Assembly (NCBI RefSeq): GCF_000430005.1
Contig: NZ_AUCY01000010.1
Span: 62,001-126,000 of the forward strand
Source of the DNA: Desulfovibrio cuneatus DSM 11391
GTDB taxonomy: Bacteria > Desulfobacterota > Desulfovibrionia > Desulfovibrionales > Desulfovibrionaceae
Reading direction: 5' to 3'
Length of the DNA: 64,000 nucleotides
Below are positions 52,753-62,027 of the stretch, piece by piece. Within the stretch, counting starts at the first letter, position 1, and each line of letters begins with the position of its first letter. The notes beneath the pieces are model-generated. The model saw only the letters and a program-made list of their open reading frames with translations, did no database searches and was not told the origin of the DNA. Both the position numbers and the translations under genes were made by a program.

Positions 52753-53667
52753 ATGCAAACACCGCGTATATTTTCAAGCTCCATTGCAAAAATCCGGCGC
52801 AAAGAAGAACAGGAACTTATTGCTCTTATCCACACATGCAATGTGTACAGCGTGCTCCAACCTATCATCTCTCTTCAGGATGGTTCTGTTTTTGGCTATG
52901 AAGCGCTGGGCCGGGGGCCAGCAGGCAGCCTTCTGGAAAACCCAGAAGCCCTTATACGCTGTGCCACAAAAAATTGCCGTTTATTTGCTGTGGAATACCT
53001 GTTTCGCGACGCCGCCTTGGTGGCGGCACGGCAAATTCCGGTTGGGCTGCGTTTGTTTATTAACGTGAACCCCAACATCATACACGAACCACAGTTTCGC
53101 AGTGGCCTAACCCTGGAGCGGTTGCAAGAATATGCTCTTTCTGCTGAGCACGTTGTTTTTGAACTGACTGAACGCGAAGCCGTGCAGCACCCGGAAAATT
53201 TCAAGCGTATGCTTGCCCACTATAAGCAGCAAGGTTACCACATTGCCATTGATGATGCCGGAGCAGGGTATTCCGGGCTGAATCTTATCTCTGATGTGCA
53301 GCCACACTTTGTAAAGCTTGATATGTGCCTTATTCGCTCCATTGACCGCGACAAAATTAAGCAGGCCCTAGTAAAAGGCATGCAAGAATTTGCCAAGCTC
53401 ACCAATACAATGCTTGTTGCCGAGGGCATTGAAACCGAGGCCGAACTTGCCACACTCATTGCTTTGGGGGTTCCTTTAGGGCAGGGCTACTTTATTCAGC
53501 GGCCCAGTGCTGTTGTGCAGCCCATTACACCCCACGTAATCGCTGCAATACAGCAATATGCAGCATTGAAAATGATCAAGGAACAAAGGCAGCCATGCAC
53601 TTGCCCTTATAAAAACGCCGCACCAGGAAAGTTGCTTTCTTGTCAAAAGATGTGCTGCCAATTATGA
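52753..53667 (+). CDS. EAL-domain phosphodiesterase
   Basis: 304 residues from the ATG at 52753 with ACGGAG upstream. YEALGRGP near 59 is the EAL motif (EALxR). INVNPNIIHE, FELTERE, IDDAGAGYSGLN near 170, FVKLDMCLIRS and AEGIETEAEL supply the remaining metal and substrate residues. It should hydrolyse cyclic di-GMP. A Cys-rich tail (CTCPYK, CQKMCC) is unusual. No GGDEF or sensor domain is present. Confidence 0.9.
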   Translation: MQTPRIFSSSIAKIRRKEEQELIALIHTCNVYSVLQPIISLQDGSVFGYEALGRGPAGSLLENPEALIRCATKNCRLFAVEYLFRDAALVAARQIPVGLRLFINVNPNIIHEPQFRSGLTLERLQEYALSAEHVVFELTEREAVQHPENFKRMLAHYKQQGYHIAIDDAGAGYSGLNLISDVQPHFVKLDMCLIRSIDRDKIKQALVKGMQEFAKLTNTMLVAEGIETEAELATLIALGVPLGQGYFIQRPSAVVQPITPHVIAAIQQYAALKMIKEQRQPCTCPYKNAAPGKLLSCQKMCCQL

Positions 53668-53741
53668 AAATATGGCTATGAACAAGAACACTTAATCCTC
53701 TATTCTCCTTACACTACCATTCTTGCTCAAAGGAAACATAT

Positions 53742-54974
53742 ATGCGCCATGCTTTGGCAAGTTTGAAAGAGCTTCCCATTCCCTGCATCATATCCCTTGG
53801 GTGTAGCCAGATTATTGCGTGGGCTTCTTCCTACTATTTACCGGCGGTTATTGCCAAACCCATGGCCAACGCATTGGGTATTTCTCTTTCCTGCGTTTAT
53901 GGCGCATTTTCTGTGGCGCTTGTAGTTGCCGCACTCACGGCTCCGTTTGCAGGGAGATGTATAGACCGCTTTGGAGGAAAGAAAGTACTTGTTCTTTCCA
54001 ATGTGCTTTTTGCAGGGGGGCTGTTGTTTCTTGCGCACGTTCAGGGACTTTTTTCGCTTTATCTTGCCTGGGCATGCCTTGGTATGGCCATGGGAGCAGG
54101 GCTTTATGACATGGCCTTTGCAACAGTTGTGCGGGCGTATGGCATAGCTTCTTCTGGCATTATTGCCGGCATAACCCTGCTGGGCGGCTTTGCCAGCACA
54201 GTGGGCTGGCCTCTTTCCCACTTTTTGCTGGAACAGTTTGGTTGGCAGAACACGCTGCTTGTGTGGGCCTGCCTGCATCTTGCTGTGGCCCTTCCCTGCA
54301 ACATGTCTCTTGTTTTGCCAAAAAGGCAAAGCATCCTCTGCCCCAACCCGCAAGTGGTATCACACCGCAAAGAAGAAACAGACAAAAGTAACATCATATT
54401 TATCCTTCTTGCTGTTACTTTTGCATGCACTACCTTTAGCACTACAGTTATGGCAAGCCACATGCCTGCGCTACTTCATCTTTACGGAGTAACCGCCTCA
54501 GCCAGCATTGTGGCAGGCATGCTTTTTGGCCCGGCCCAGGTAAGCGCCCGCATTGTGCAGCTTACCCTTTTGCGCTCTTGTAACCCTGCCTCAGTCGCAT
54601 TTTTTGCTGCGCTCGTTATTCCTTTGGGGGCTGTATCTCTTTTGGTATGGGGGCCAGGGGCCGCGTTGCTGGTGGGAATATTCCACGGGTTGGGAAACGG
54701 CACAATGACCATTATAAAAGGTACATTGCCATTACAAATTTTTGGGAAAGAAGGGTATGGACAACGGCAAGGCTGGCTTTTTTTACCGGCAGGCATAGTG
54801 CAGGCTTGCGCCCCTTTTTTGTTTAGCCTTTGCATTGAGCATATAGGGAAAAATGCTCTATTTGTGTATATTTCCTGTTCTCTGGTGGCGGCGGTTTTTT
54901 TTGCTGTACTGGGCAAGCTACAAAAACAGAGTACTCGGATGTCCGTTTTGATACATTCAGACATGAGTGCGTGA
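53742..54974 (+). CDS. Major facilitator superfamily transporter
   Basis: 410 residues with AAAGGAAAC upstream. About 12 hydrophobic segments are seen; RCIDRFGGKKV near 69 is the loop 2-3 signature of the family. The hydrophilic middle loop is near 200-215. It is probably an inner-membrane exporter or importer; the substrate is unknown. Its position between the phn operon and the phosphatase does not decide it. Confidence 0.87.
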   Translation: MRHALASLKELPIPCIISLGCSQIIAWASSYYLPAVIAKPMANALGISLSCVYGAFSVALVVAALTAPFAGRCIDRFGGKKVLVLSNVLFAGGLLFLAHVQGLFSLYLAWACLGMAMGAGLYDMAFATVVRAYGIASSGIIAGITLLGGFASTVGWPLSHFLLEQFGWQNTLLVWACLHLAVALPCNMSLVLPKRQSILCPNPQVVSHRKEETDKSNIIFILLAVTFACTTFSTTVMASHMPALLHLYGVTASASIVAGMLFGPAQVSARIVQLTLLRSCNPASVAFFAALVIPLGAVSLLVWGPGAALLVGIFHGLGNGTMTIIKGTLPLQIFGKEGYGQRQGWLFLPAGIVQACAPFLFSLCIEHIGKNALFVYISCSLVAAVFFAVLGKLQKQSTRMSVLIHSDMSA

Positions 54975-55012
54975 TACAAGAAAAGGCCTGTTTTTTGCCT
55001 ATACTGCGTGCC

Positions 55013-55052
55013 ATGCAAAAAAGCAGCACGTCCCTCCATTGCAGGAGTAGAG
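55013..55052 (-). terminator. Intrinsic terminator of DJ-1-type gene
   Basis: AGCAGCAC pairs with GTGCTGCT, and on the minus strand TTTTTT follows. Confidence 0.6.
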
Positions 55053-55084
55053 AAGTGCTGCTCATTAAGTGAATAAATTACCCA

Positions 55085-55789
55085 CTACGGGCGCAGTAAC
55101 CGCACTATGGCTTCCCCAACTGCCGTGGCAGACTGAGGGTTTTGCCCTGTAACCAGGCGTTGGTCCACTGTCACGTGCGGCTCAAACAGGCCGGAATGTT
55201 CAAATATGGCCCCACGTTCTTGCAGGGTTGTTTGCAGCATAAAAGGAACCACATTTTCAAGAGCAACGGCGCGTTCTTCGTCATCGGTAAAGCTGTTCAC
55301 GCGCTTACCTGCAACAAGAAATTCGCCATTACTGAGGCGCACATTCACAAGCCCAGCCGGGCCGTGGCACACAGCGGAAACTATTCCACCCTGCTCATAT
55401 ATGTTCCGGGTAATTGCAGCCAGCTCCTGGTTTTCCGGGAAATCCCACATGGTGCCGTGCCCACCTGCAAAAAATATGGCTTCATAGTCTGCCGGGTTCA
55501 CCTCGGAAGGTTTTTTGCTTGCCTCAATTTTTGCGCGCTCGGCTGCATTGTTCCAAAAGGCCGCATTTGTGGTGTCTTCCAGGTCGAAGCCATCAACAGT
55601 AGATTGCCCCCCCTTTGGGCTTACATAGTCCATGGTAAACCCTGCTTTGGTAAGCACAGCCCAGGGGTGGGCCACTTCGCTCAGGTAATACCCGGTATCT
55701 TTGCCTGTATTCCCTACTTTGCTATGGCTGGTGATGACAAAAAGAATTTTCCCGCTTTTAGGAGTAGTTGTAATTGCTTGTGCAGACAT
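55085..55789 (-). CDS. DJ-1/PfpI family protein (Hsp31-like)
   Basis: 234 residues with AGGAA upstream. The nucleophile elbow SAVCHGPAGL has the Cys near 140; VGNTGKDTGYYLSEVAHPW near 25 carries the conserved Glu. FFAGGHGTMWDFP is the loop around residue 106. Relatives act as glyoxalase III or chaperone/deglycase in aldehyde stress. The divergent AraC-type gene probably controls it. Substrate not decided. Confidence 0.85.
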   Translation of the reverse strand: MSAQAITTTPKSGKILFVITSHSKVGNTGKDTGYYLSEVAHPWAVLTKAGFTMDYVSPKGGQSTVDGFDLEDTTNAAFWNNAAERAKIEASKKPSEVNPADYEAIFFAGGHGTMWDFPENQELAAITRNIYEQGGIVSAVCHGPAGLVNVRLSNGEFLVAGKRVNSFTDDEERAVALENVVPFMLQTTLQERGAIFEHSGLFEPHVTVDQRLVTGQNPQSATAVGEAIVRLLRP

Positions 55790-56041
55790 GATACATTCCT
55801 ATGGTATGGGTGCTTGTAACAACACCGTTAGAGTAGTGATGGTATATATACGGCAGCATGGTACGGTTGCTTATTTCCCGCCAGCCGTTTGCCTTTCATT
55901 AATATAGGCATTGCCCGTCTGCGTTTGAAGCTGTAATCCTGCCTGTTTTTTGCCTAATTCTCTCGCAGCCCTTTGCAAAAAACTACAAGGTGGCTACATT
56001 GCTGCCATAGACATTCTTATTTCAGCTACAGGAAGAACACT

Positions 56042-56962
56042 GTGAACAACGTAATCATCCCACAGGACGAGCGAAAGCACATTCTGGAAATCAATTCCCG
56101 CTTGAAAGAAAACCTGATGCGCTATTGCCTGAATCCAGGAACCCATTGCCCAACAGCCATCACGGGGCTCAATGTTGCCATGTGTACAGAGCAAAACCAT
56201 ATTGGCGCATGCTTCGATGAGCCTACCATTGGCTTTGTCGTTCAGGGAAAAAAAGAATTTCTCGCGGAACATGGGCAACTTCAGTATGAGGCGTTGGATG
56301 CGTTTGTAGTGGGTGTGGATATGCCTAACGTGAACCGAACGATTCTTTCTTCAAAAGAACAGCCATTTCTTGCTGTAAAGCTGAGCATGGACAAGCTGCT
56401 GGGGGCGCAATTGTGCGCTGATATGCCCAAACCCAACAGGCAAGCTGCAACGGCACATTGCGGCATGGCGGTTGCCCCTGCTTCCGCTGCCCTGCTGGAG
56501 GCCGTTGCCCGGCTTGTTGACCTGCTGGATAAGCCAGAGCAAGCCCCTGTTTTGGCCCCCATGTATATTCGTGAAATACATTACCATACCCTTCTTGGCC
56601 CGTTGGGGGAAACTATGCGGGCTTTTTGCACCTTGGGCTCCCAAAGCAATCAAATTGCCGAGGCCGTAACGTGGCTTCGCAATAACTTTTCCAGCCCTAC
56701 AACCATTGATGATTTGGCCCGCCATGCCCACATGGGGGTATCTACTTTTCATAGACATTTTAAGGCAGTCACCAGGGTAAGCCCATTGCAATTTCAGAAA
56801 AAATTGCGCCTGCATGAAGCCCGAAGACTGATGCTGACACAAGGGCAAGACGCGGGTAACGCAAGCTATGCTGTTGGCTATGAAAGCCAAACCCAGTTTA
56901 ACAGGGAATATAAACGCCTGTTTGGTGAACCGCCGCACAGGGATGTAAGCCGGTTACGGTAG
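56042..56962 (+). CDS. AraC-family transcriptional regulator
   Basis: 306 residues from a GTG at 56042 with AGGA eight bases upstream. The N-terminal effector domain of the AraC_N type spans about 20-180. The C-terminal double helix-turn-helix includes TTIDDLARHAHMGVSTFHRHFK near 228 and SYAVGYESQTQFNREYKRLFG near 278. Divergent from the DJ-1-type gene, 250 bases apart, so it may activate it on aldehyde stress. Confidence 0.9.
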   Translation: MNNVIIPQDERKHILEINSRLKENLMRYCLNPGTHCPTAITGLNVAMCTEQNHIGACFDEPTIGFVVQGKKEFLAEHGQLQYEALDAFVVGVDMPNVNRTILSSKEQPFLAVKLSMDKLLGAQLCADMPKPNRQAATAHCGMAVAPASAALLEAVARLVDLLDKPEQAPVLAPMYIREIHYHTLLGPLGETMRAFCTLGSQSNQIAEAVTWLRNNFSSPTTIDDLARHAHMGVSTFHRHFKAVTRVSPLQFQKKLRLHEARRLMLTQGQDAGNASYAVGYESQTQFNREYKRLFGEPPHRDVSRLR

Positions 56963-57040
56963 CCGCAGGGTACCTCTGGTTGAACAATATGAAGTGCTGT
57001 ATATGGCAGCATACATTGTGCTGCAACATTTTCATATCAC

Positions 57041-57078
57041 AACGGGGCAGCTCCTTGCAGCGCTGCCCCGTTGTTTTT
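57041..57078 (+). terminator. Intrinsic terminator after araC-type gene
   Basis: ACGGGGCAGC pairs with GCTGCCCCGT, followed by TGTTTTT. Confidence 0.8.
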
Positions 57079-57140
57079 CGTAACTAAACGTTGCCTGGTC
57101 AAAGTCATGCGACTTTGCCAAACAGCATAAGAACCATTAT

Positions 57141-58319
57141 TTACTGTGCCTTGGCTGCAACGGCAATGGCAATTGTCTTGCTTTCGCCCCAGGTAATGCC
57201 TGGCTGCTCAGGTGTGGCGTTCCACAGCACTTCGCGCACCGTCATTTGGTTGGTCGCTGTATCAATGCTTACAAACTGGAAGGAAAGCTTCGTTTCATCT
57301 TTAGAAGAAACATTGCCTTTCATGGAAGAATCCACCCGGAAAACGGGCATGGCAATGGTGTTGTCCGGCCCTTTCCATTCATAAAATTCATTATAGTTTT
57401 CATTGCCGTGGAAGTAGGCCACAATGTTTGGTTGGGCTTGTAAAAAGTTGGCTAAATCACGATGTTCTTTTACCGGAATTTCTTTGGCCTTGGTAACGCT
57501 GGATGTGTCGGCAAGCAGGTTCTCAAATTTATCGTTGCCGTTAATGCTGTGGTCGCCATTGGGGTTACGCAGGTGTTTTGCCTCCACATCTGGCTGGTCG
57601 TGGGTAAACAGCAATACAGGTGTTCCCTTGGGGAGTTTGACAATTTCCTTGGCAAGCCAGGCCCGAGTGGGGGTGTCTGGCCACATTTGGGCAAGCAGCA
57701 GGTGCACCCCGTCCAGTTGTTTGCTTATAAGCACCTTATGCTCATCAAATACATACTGTTCTGGGGTAATGGCGGTGTTGTTGGCTTTGTTGTACATGGC
57801 CACAACGGACGAGGCATCTGTTGCCGGAACCATGGGCCGGTGAAAGCCAACGGCATTGGTTACATCGTGGTTGCCGGGCACAACAAGCAGCAGTGGGGCT
57901 TTTCCCTTGCCGTTGGTCAGGGAGAGTTGCTTTGTATACTGCTCGTTAAACGTATTCCAGCACTGCGCAGCAGTTGCAACGGCTTGCGGGTCTGTTCCTT
58001 CCATACGGTTGGCAATGTCCCCTGTAGAAATAACAACATCTGCCCAGCCCACTTTTTCTCCAGCATCAACCCCGCTATCATTGGGAAATACCATACTCGG
58101 TAAGGAATTAATGGCCTGCACCATGGCAGCGTTTACGTCTGTGGCAGAAACATTTTCCCTGCCCCGAAACGTTTTGCGGGTAATGCCATAATGCTGATCA
58201 GAAGTGTATACAAGGTGCAATGACTCTGCGAAAGCAGACGTCATGCTCAAAACAAGCAATACCCATGCAGCCAAAGAAGTGGCAATGGAGCGTTTACCCA
58301 ACGAAGAAAGAGAAACCAT
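57141..58319 (-). CDS. Secreted calcineurin-like metallophosphoesterase
   Basis: 392 residues from the ATG at 58319 (GAGGAG about ten bases upstream). A signal peptide spans about 1-31 (STMTSAFAES-like end). Metal motifs: SDQHYG near 38, STGDIAN near 98, VPGNHDV near 155, FTHDQPD near 260 and HGNENYNEF near 320, the last in place of GHxH. It probably releases phosphate from an organic ester in the periplasm. A Pho box and a TATAAT lie upstream. Confidence 0.88.
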   Translation of the reverse strand: MVSLSSLGKRSIATSLAAWVLLVLSMTSAFAESLHLVYTSDQHYGITRKTFRGRENVSATDVNAAMVQAINSLPSMVFPNDSGVDAGEKVGWADVVISTGDIANRMEGTDPQAVATAAQCWNTFNEQYTKQLSLTNGKGKAPLLLVVPGNHDVTNAVGFHRPMVPATDASSVVAMYNKANNTAITPEQYVFDEHKVLISKQLDGVHLLLAQMWPDTPTRAWLAKEIVKLPKGTPVLLFTHDQPDVEAKHLRNPNGDHSINGNDKFENLLADTSSVTKAKEIPVKEHRDLANFLQAQPNIVAYFHGNENYNEFYEWKGPDNTIAMPVFRVDSSMKGNVSSKDETKLSFQFVSIDTATNQMTVREVLWNATPEQPGITWGESKTIAIAVAAKAQ

Positions 58320-58368
58320 GTTTGTATACTCCTCATGTAATGATGGTGAAGGTAGCAAGTTTTAACTA

Positions 58369-58402
58369 ATTATACAGTCTCTCTGTGACGTTTTTGTTGC
58401 AG
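58369..58402 (-). promoter_or_regulatory. Pho-box promoter of metallophosphoesterase
   Basis: On the minus strand CTGCAAC and ACGTCAC, four bases apart (58385-58402), are followed after ten bases by TATAAT at 58369-58374. That spacing is as expected for a PhoB-dependent promoter. Confidence 0.65.
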
Positions 58403-58494
58403 ATGAATGAAGATTACGCGGCTAACGGGGTAATTGCGGTTCCTGTTGGCAGTAGTATCTTCTGCGCATGAACTGTAATAGAATCTCAATGAAA

Positions 58495-58512
58495 TTGACA
58501 TGATACCGTCAC
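58495..58512 (+). promoter_or_regulatory. Pho-box-like site of porin
   Basis: TTGACATGATACCGTCAC reads as two heptamers separated by four bases, 5/7 matches each to CTGTCAT, 60 bases before the porin start. It is the weakest of the five. Confidence 0.45.
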
Positions 58513-58572
58513 ACTCCTACTTGTATACAGCCACATAACCTGTTTCATACCCTATTAATCAAGGAGGAATGT

Positions 58573-60057
58573 ATGAAACGTCTTTCAACTCTGTTGCTTT
58601 CGGCTGCCATGTTTTTAGGCACCGTGGGCGCAGCACAGGCTGTGGATATCAAGGCCAAAGGGCAGTTTGAATTTGCGTTTGGCTGGGCCAAAAACCAGGC
58701 TGGGGCCAAGGGCTTCAATAGCGGTAACGCCCACCAGGATTTCATTGCCCGCCAGCGCATTCGCACCCAGGTCAACTTCATTGCATCAGAATCCCTTCAA
58801 GGTGTTTTGATGTTTGAAATTGGTGATACTGACTGGGGCCGCACCAAAAGTGGCAACTATGGCGGTGGCTCTGGCGGTGCGCTGGATGCCGACGGCGTGA
58901 ACGTGGAAACCAAGCGCGCCTATATTGACTGGATGGTACCCAACACAGACCTTTCTGTACGCATGGGTATTCAGGGCCTGGCGTTGCCTTCTGCCACCAA
59001 ATTTGGAAATCCGGTATTTGATGCCGACGTAGCAGGCATTACCGCCAGTTACAAGATTAACAGCATGTTTGGCCTCACCGCCTTCTGGGCACGTCCCTTT
59101 GATGCGTTTTCCAACCACAACTCTAGCGACGTGACCTACAAGGAAACTCGTCGGCTGGACGATTCCCTGGACATATTCGGCCTTGTGGCCCCCATTACGG
59201 GGAGTGGCTGGGGCATTACCCCCTGGACAGCCATGGCCAACATTGGCAACCAGTCTGGTTATTCAGAGTACCTTTTTGAAAAAACGAACCCCATCACCGC
59301 TACACGTGACGTGGAAAACGACCGTGCGTTTGCCTGGTGGATGGGCACAGGGTTTGAGCTGACCATGTTCGACCCCCTTACCTTTGGCATGGACGTGATG
59401 TATGGCCGTATGAATGACCTGGAAGGCATGGGCAACATGGGCAAACTGAGCGGTGCTGATAAACTTGCCACTGTGCGTGCTCGTGGCTGGTTCCTGGACG
59501 CCCGCCTGGATTACAAAATGGATTGGGCCACTGCCGGCCTGTTCGGCTGGTGGAGCACAGGCGACGACGCCAGCGACCAGCGTAATGGCCACGTGAAGCT
59601 TGGCCGCATGCCCGTTGTGGGTGTAGACGGTGGCTTTAACCCCACCTCCTTCGGCTTTGGCGGTAAAAAAATTCGTGGCGACGCCAACGCCATTAGCCAA
59701 ACAGCCCAGGGTACCTGGGGCATTGGCACACAACTGGCTGACATGAGCTTTATTCAAGACCTAAAGCACACCCTGCGTGTTGCGTACATTAAAGGCACCA
59801 ACGACCGCGACCTGGCTCGCGTAGGCGCTAATAACAAAGCATGGGCTGAAGAAACCCGTTATGGTGTAGACAACCTGTACCTGACCACGGGCGATGCTGC
59901 CTGGGAAGTCAACTTTGACCACCAGTACAAGATTTATGAAAACCTTACTGCTTACCTTGAGCTTGGCTACATTAACCTCGACTTGATTAAAAACCACTTC
60001 CAGAGCGATTCCGACGATGCTTGGAAGGCTCAGGTTGGCTTCAAGTACGAATTCTAG
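58573..60057 (+). CDS. Outer-membrane homotrimeric porin, Desulfovibrio type
   Basis: 494 residues with AAGGAGGAATGT upstream. A signal peptide (about 1-23, ending AQA) precedes a 16-strand-like beta-barrel pattern with many aromatic alternations. It ends QVGFKYEF with the terminal Phe needed for outer-membrane assembly. It gives passive uptake of small solutes. The Pho-box-like site suggests phosphate-linked control. A hairpin element starts at its TAG. Confidence 0.93.
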   Translation: MKRLSTLLLSAAMFLGTVGAAQAVDIKAKGQFEFAFGWAKNQAGAKGFNSGNAHQDFIARQRIRTQVNFIASESLQGVLMFEIGDTDWGRTKSGNYGGGSGGALDADGVNVETKRAYIDWMVPNTDLSVRMGIQGLALPSATKFGNPVFDADVAGITASYKINSMFGLTAFWARPFDAFSNHNSSDVTYKETRRLDDSLDIFGLVAPITGSGWGITPWTAMANIGNQSGYSEYLFEKTNPITATRDVENDRAFAWWMGTGFELTMFDPLTFGMDVMYGRMNDLEGMGNMGKLSGADKLATVRARGWFLDARLDYKMDWATAGLFGWWSTGDDASDQRNGHVKLGRMPVVGVDGGFNPTSFGFGGKKIRGDANAISQTAQGTWGIGTQLADMSFIQDLKHTLRVAYIKGTNDRDLARVGANNKAWAEETRYGVDNLYLTTGDAAWEVNFDHQYKIYENLTAYLELGYINLDLIKNHFQSDSDDAWKAQVGFKYEF

Positions 60058-60182
60058 GAAACGCTCATTTTTTCCGTTTGGCGGCGTTACTGCGTTTTTT
60101 TGGAAAGGGGGCAGGGCCAAAGAGCCCACCCCCCTTTCCAAAAAAACTTGCGCCTTGCCAAACGAAAAAACTGAGCGCTTCC
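60057..60182 (+). repeat. Hairpin element at porin stop codon
   Basis: Left end GGAAACGCTC with ATTTTTTCCGTTTGGC, right end AACTGAGCGCTTCC. The interior pairs TTTTTTTGGAAAGGGGG with CCCCCTTTCCAAAAAAA. Its first base is the last base of the TAG stop. Confidence 0.85.
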
Positions 60183-60319
60183 TTTCCCCGCCCTCACTCC
60201 ACGGCTCGCGATGGTCGCGACTGCCGGCGGATTTAGGGAGTAGGAGATAGGAAGGAATCGGTAGCACTCGCTTCAAAAAAAAGCTGGTGCCTTGCCAAAC
60301 GAAATAACTGAGCGTTTCC
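60183..60319 (+). repeat. Second right end and 38-base shared core
   Basis: A second family right end (CTTGCCAAACGAAATAACTG, then AGCGTTTCC) closes at 60319. The block 60188-60225 is an inverted copy of 13734-13771. This makes the region a nested composite. The remaining gap to 60436 holds only the terminator. Confidence 0.8.
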
Positions 60320-60368
60320 AATACGCTGATTTGCGAGCGTTTTTCTAAGTTTTGTTTCACTTGCACGT

Positions 60369-60399
60369 CCGGGGGCTGTATGGCCCCCGGATTATTTTT
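60369..60399 (+). terminator. Intrinsic terminator
   Basis: CCGGGGGC pairs with GCCCCCGG around TGTATG, followed by ATTATTTTT. It probably ends porin transcripts that read through the hairpin elements. Confidence 0.8.
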
Positions 60400-60436
60400 A
60401 GTGAATTACGCTATGCGCTGCCAGCCTGCACACAAA

Positions 60437-61261
60437 CTATTCACTAAACCGGGCCGTGCCCCAGGCAATAAGCAAAATATAGCACCCGGCAAGAACGCAC
60501 AGGGCAGCACTTATATGATAGGGCGCTTCAAGGGCCACACGCATTATCAACGTGCTAACGGCATACCCGGAGTTTCTGAAGGTAATATGAAAGCTGGGCA
60601 GAAAATATTGGCCTACAAGAATAATCAGAATATCAGCAAATATAAGTGTGGTGTAAAAGTGGTGGAAAAAGTTGGAAGGCACAGCACGGAAAACAACCGT
60701 GTAGCTGTCGTATATGCCAATGCCAACAAAGGCCACAAGCAAGGCAAGGGCCACACACTTTTTCACGGCAAGGTAATGCTCCATGGCGGTGTATTGCTGC
60801 ACATAGTGCATCTTCCAAAAAAGGCCGCGAATAATAAACAGTATATACCCACCCAAAGCAACACTGACCATCTGTAAAAGTAACATGCCATGGTCTGCCA
60901 GGTTCAGCGGACCATTTAACTGGCTGATGGCCTTGAAAACGTCACGGAGCAAAATAAGGGACATAATTTCTAGCTGTTTGCGCACAGCAAGTGCAACAGA
61001 ATCGGCAAGAGCAAAAATAAGTTCCACCATTTCCACCAGTAGCACCATGGTGAATACTATTTGGATAGAGGCAAAATAATTGGTAGGCACCCACGTTGCC
61101 AGCCACGTTGGCAACAGGGCCATTTTGTTTGCCCAAATAGTCACGCCGGAGCACACAAAGGCAATGGCGGCAAACATGGCTGTTTTACGAATAATACTAT
61201 ATTTGCCCCATGCGCTGTGTATGCTGTCATACAGGGCACAACAAAGACGAATAAACGGCAT
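60437..61261 (-). CDS. Integral membrane protein of unknown function
   Basis: 274 residues with AGTAGGAA upstream. Hydrophobic segments at about 28-47, 60-85, 125-145, 168-188, 205-228 and 245-268 predict about six passes. PTWLATWVPTNYF near 50 and VVFRAVPSNFFHHFYTTLIF near 187 lie in loops. The overall look recalls PsiE-like membrane proteins, but I cannot assign it. A DksA-like gene lies 170 bases upstream in the same direction. Confidence 0.65.
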   Translation of the reverse strand: MPFIRLCCALYDSIHSAWGKYSIIRKTAMFAAIAFVCSGVTIWANKMALLPTWLATWVPTNYFASIQIVFTMVLLVEMVELIFALADSVALAVRKQLEIMSLILLRDVFKAISQLNGPLNLADHGMLLLQMVSVALGGYILFIIRGLFWKMHYVQQYTAMEHYLAVKKCVALALLVAFVGIGIYDSYTVVFRAVPSNFFHHFYTTLIFADILIILVGQYFLPSFHITFRNSGYAVSTLIMRVALEAPYHISAALCVLAGCYILLIAWGTARFSE

Positions 61262-61432
61262 AAATAATTCCTACTCCTTTTAGTATGGTTTCATGCGATA
61301 GCACACTGGCTTTTTACTACAAAACTCATTGTGCAAAGTGCAAGGCCTATGGTGGTTTGCACGCGCATGAACAGGAGCAGGCCATTGTGCACGAAAAGAC
61401 CCATGGTAAGGGGAACTGGAATAGGTTTTGCC

Positions 61433-61834
61433 TTATCGTAGAAACTCCTTACTGGGCTTTGGCGTGCCATTTTTGGGTGGGGGCATTGTTGCCTTGGCAA
61501 GTTCATCTTGCTCTTCTTCCCATTCTTCCTGGCAGCGTGTGCAGCGCAAGGTATCTGGCCGGGCAAGCAGGCGCTGGGGGGCAATTTCTTCTCCACAATC
61601 CTGGCACAGCGTACTGATCTGGTTTTCAAGAGCAGTAATGGTGCTTTCAAGGTTCACAAGTCGCTCTTGGGAACGGTGCATCAATAAGGTCATCATGTTG
61701 ATATGTTCATGCAGTAAGGCGGTATCATTTTCATCCGCACAGGGTGAAACCTGAAAAGCCTGCTGTGCTTCAGCCAATAGCTGACGTTCTGCTTGGACAT
61801 AACCTCGTAAAACTTGAATACGTTGCTGGTGCAT
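61433..61834 (-). CDS. DksA/TraR-type zinc-finger protein
   Basis: 133 residues with a full AAAGGAGG site. A helical coiled-coil half (about 1-75) is followed by the four-cysteine finger CQDCGEEIAPQRLL...CTRC near 78-100, then an acidic tail. This is the DksA/TraR layout, whose members bind the RNA polymerase secondary channel and tune transcription with ppGpp. The DxxDxA tip motif is not clear, so a structural role is possible. Confidence 0.78.
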   Translation of the reverse strand: MHQQRIQVLRGYVQAERQLLAEAQQAFQVSPCADENDTALLHEHINMMTLLMHRSQERLVNLESTITALENQISTLCQDCGEEIAPQRLLARPDTLRCTRCQEEWEEEQDELAKATMPPPKNGTPKPSKEFLR

Positions 61835-62027
61835 GAGAAACCTCCTTTGCTTCGTGAAGACATTGAGGAACTACTGAGAATAAAATGAACATGCACACGT
61901 CTCAAGAGTGTTACTGTTTTGTTACAGAGTAGTGAATAGATATTAAATGTATAAAATATAGTTACCTGCACTTCCTATTTTCTCCATTGTGCCATATCAC
62001 CGCTTCAAAATCGGATACATTTACTCC

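Noticed and set aside
60437-61261. Pho box before the membrane protein gene, which recalls PsiE
   Set aside because: No CTGTCAT-like pair was found in the upstream region, so Pho control is not claimed.
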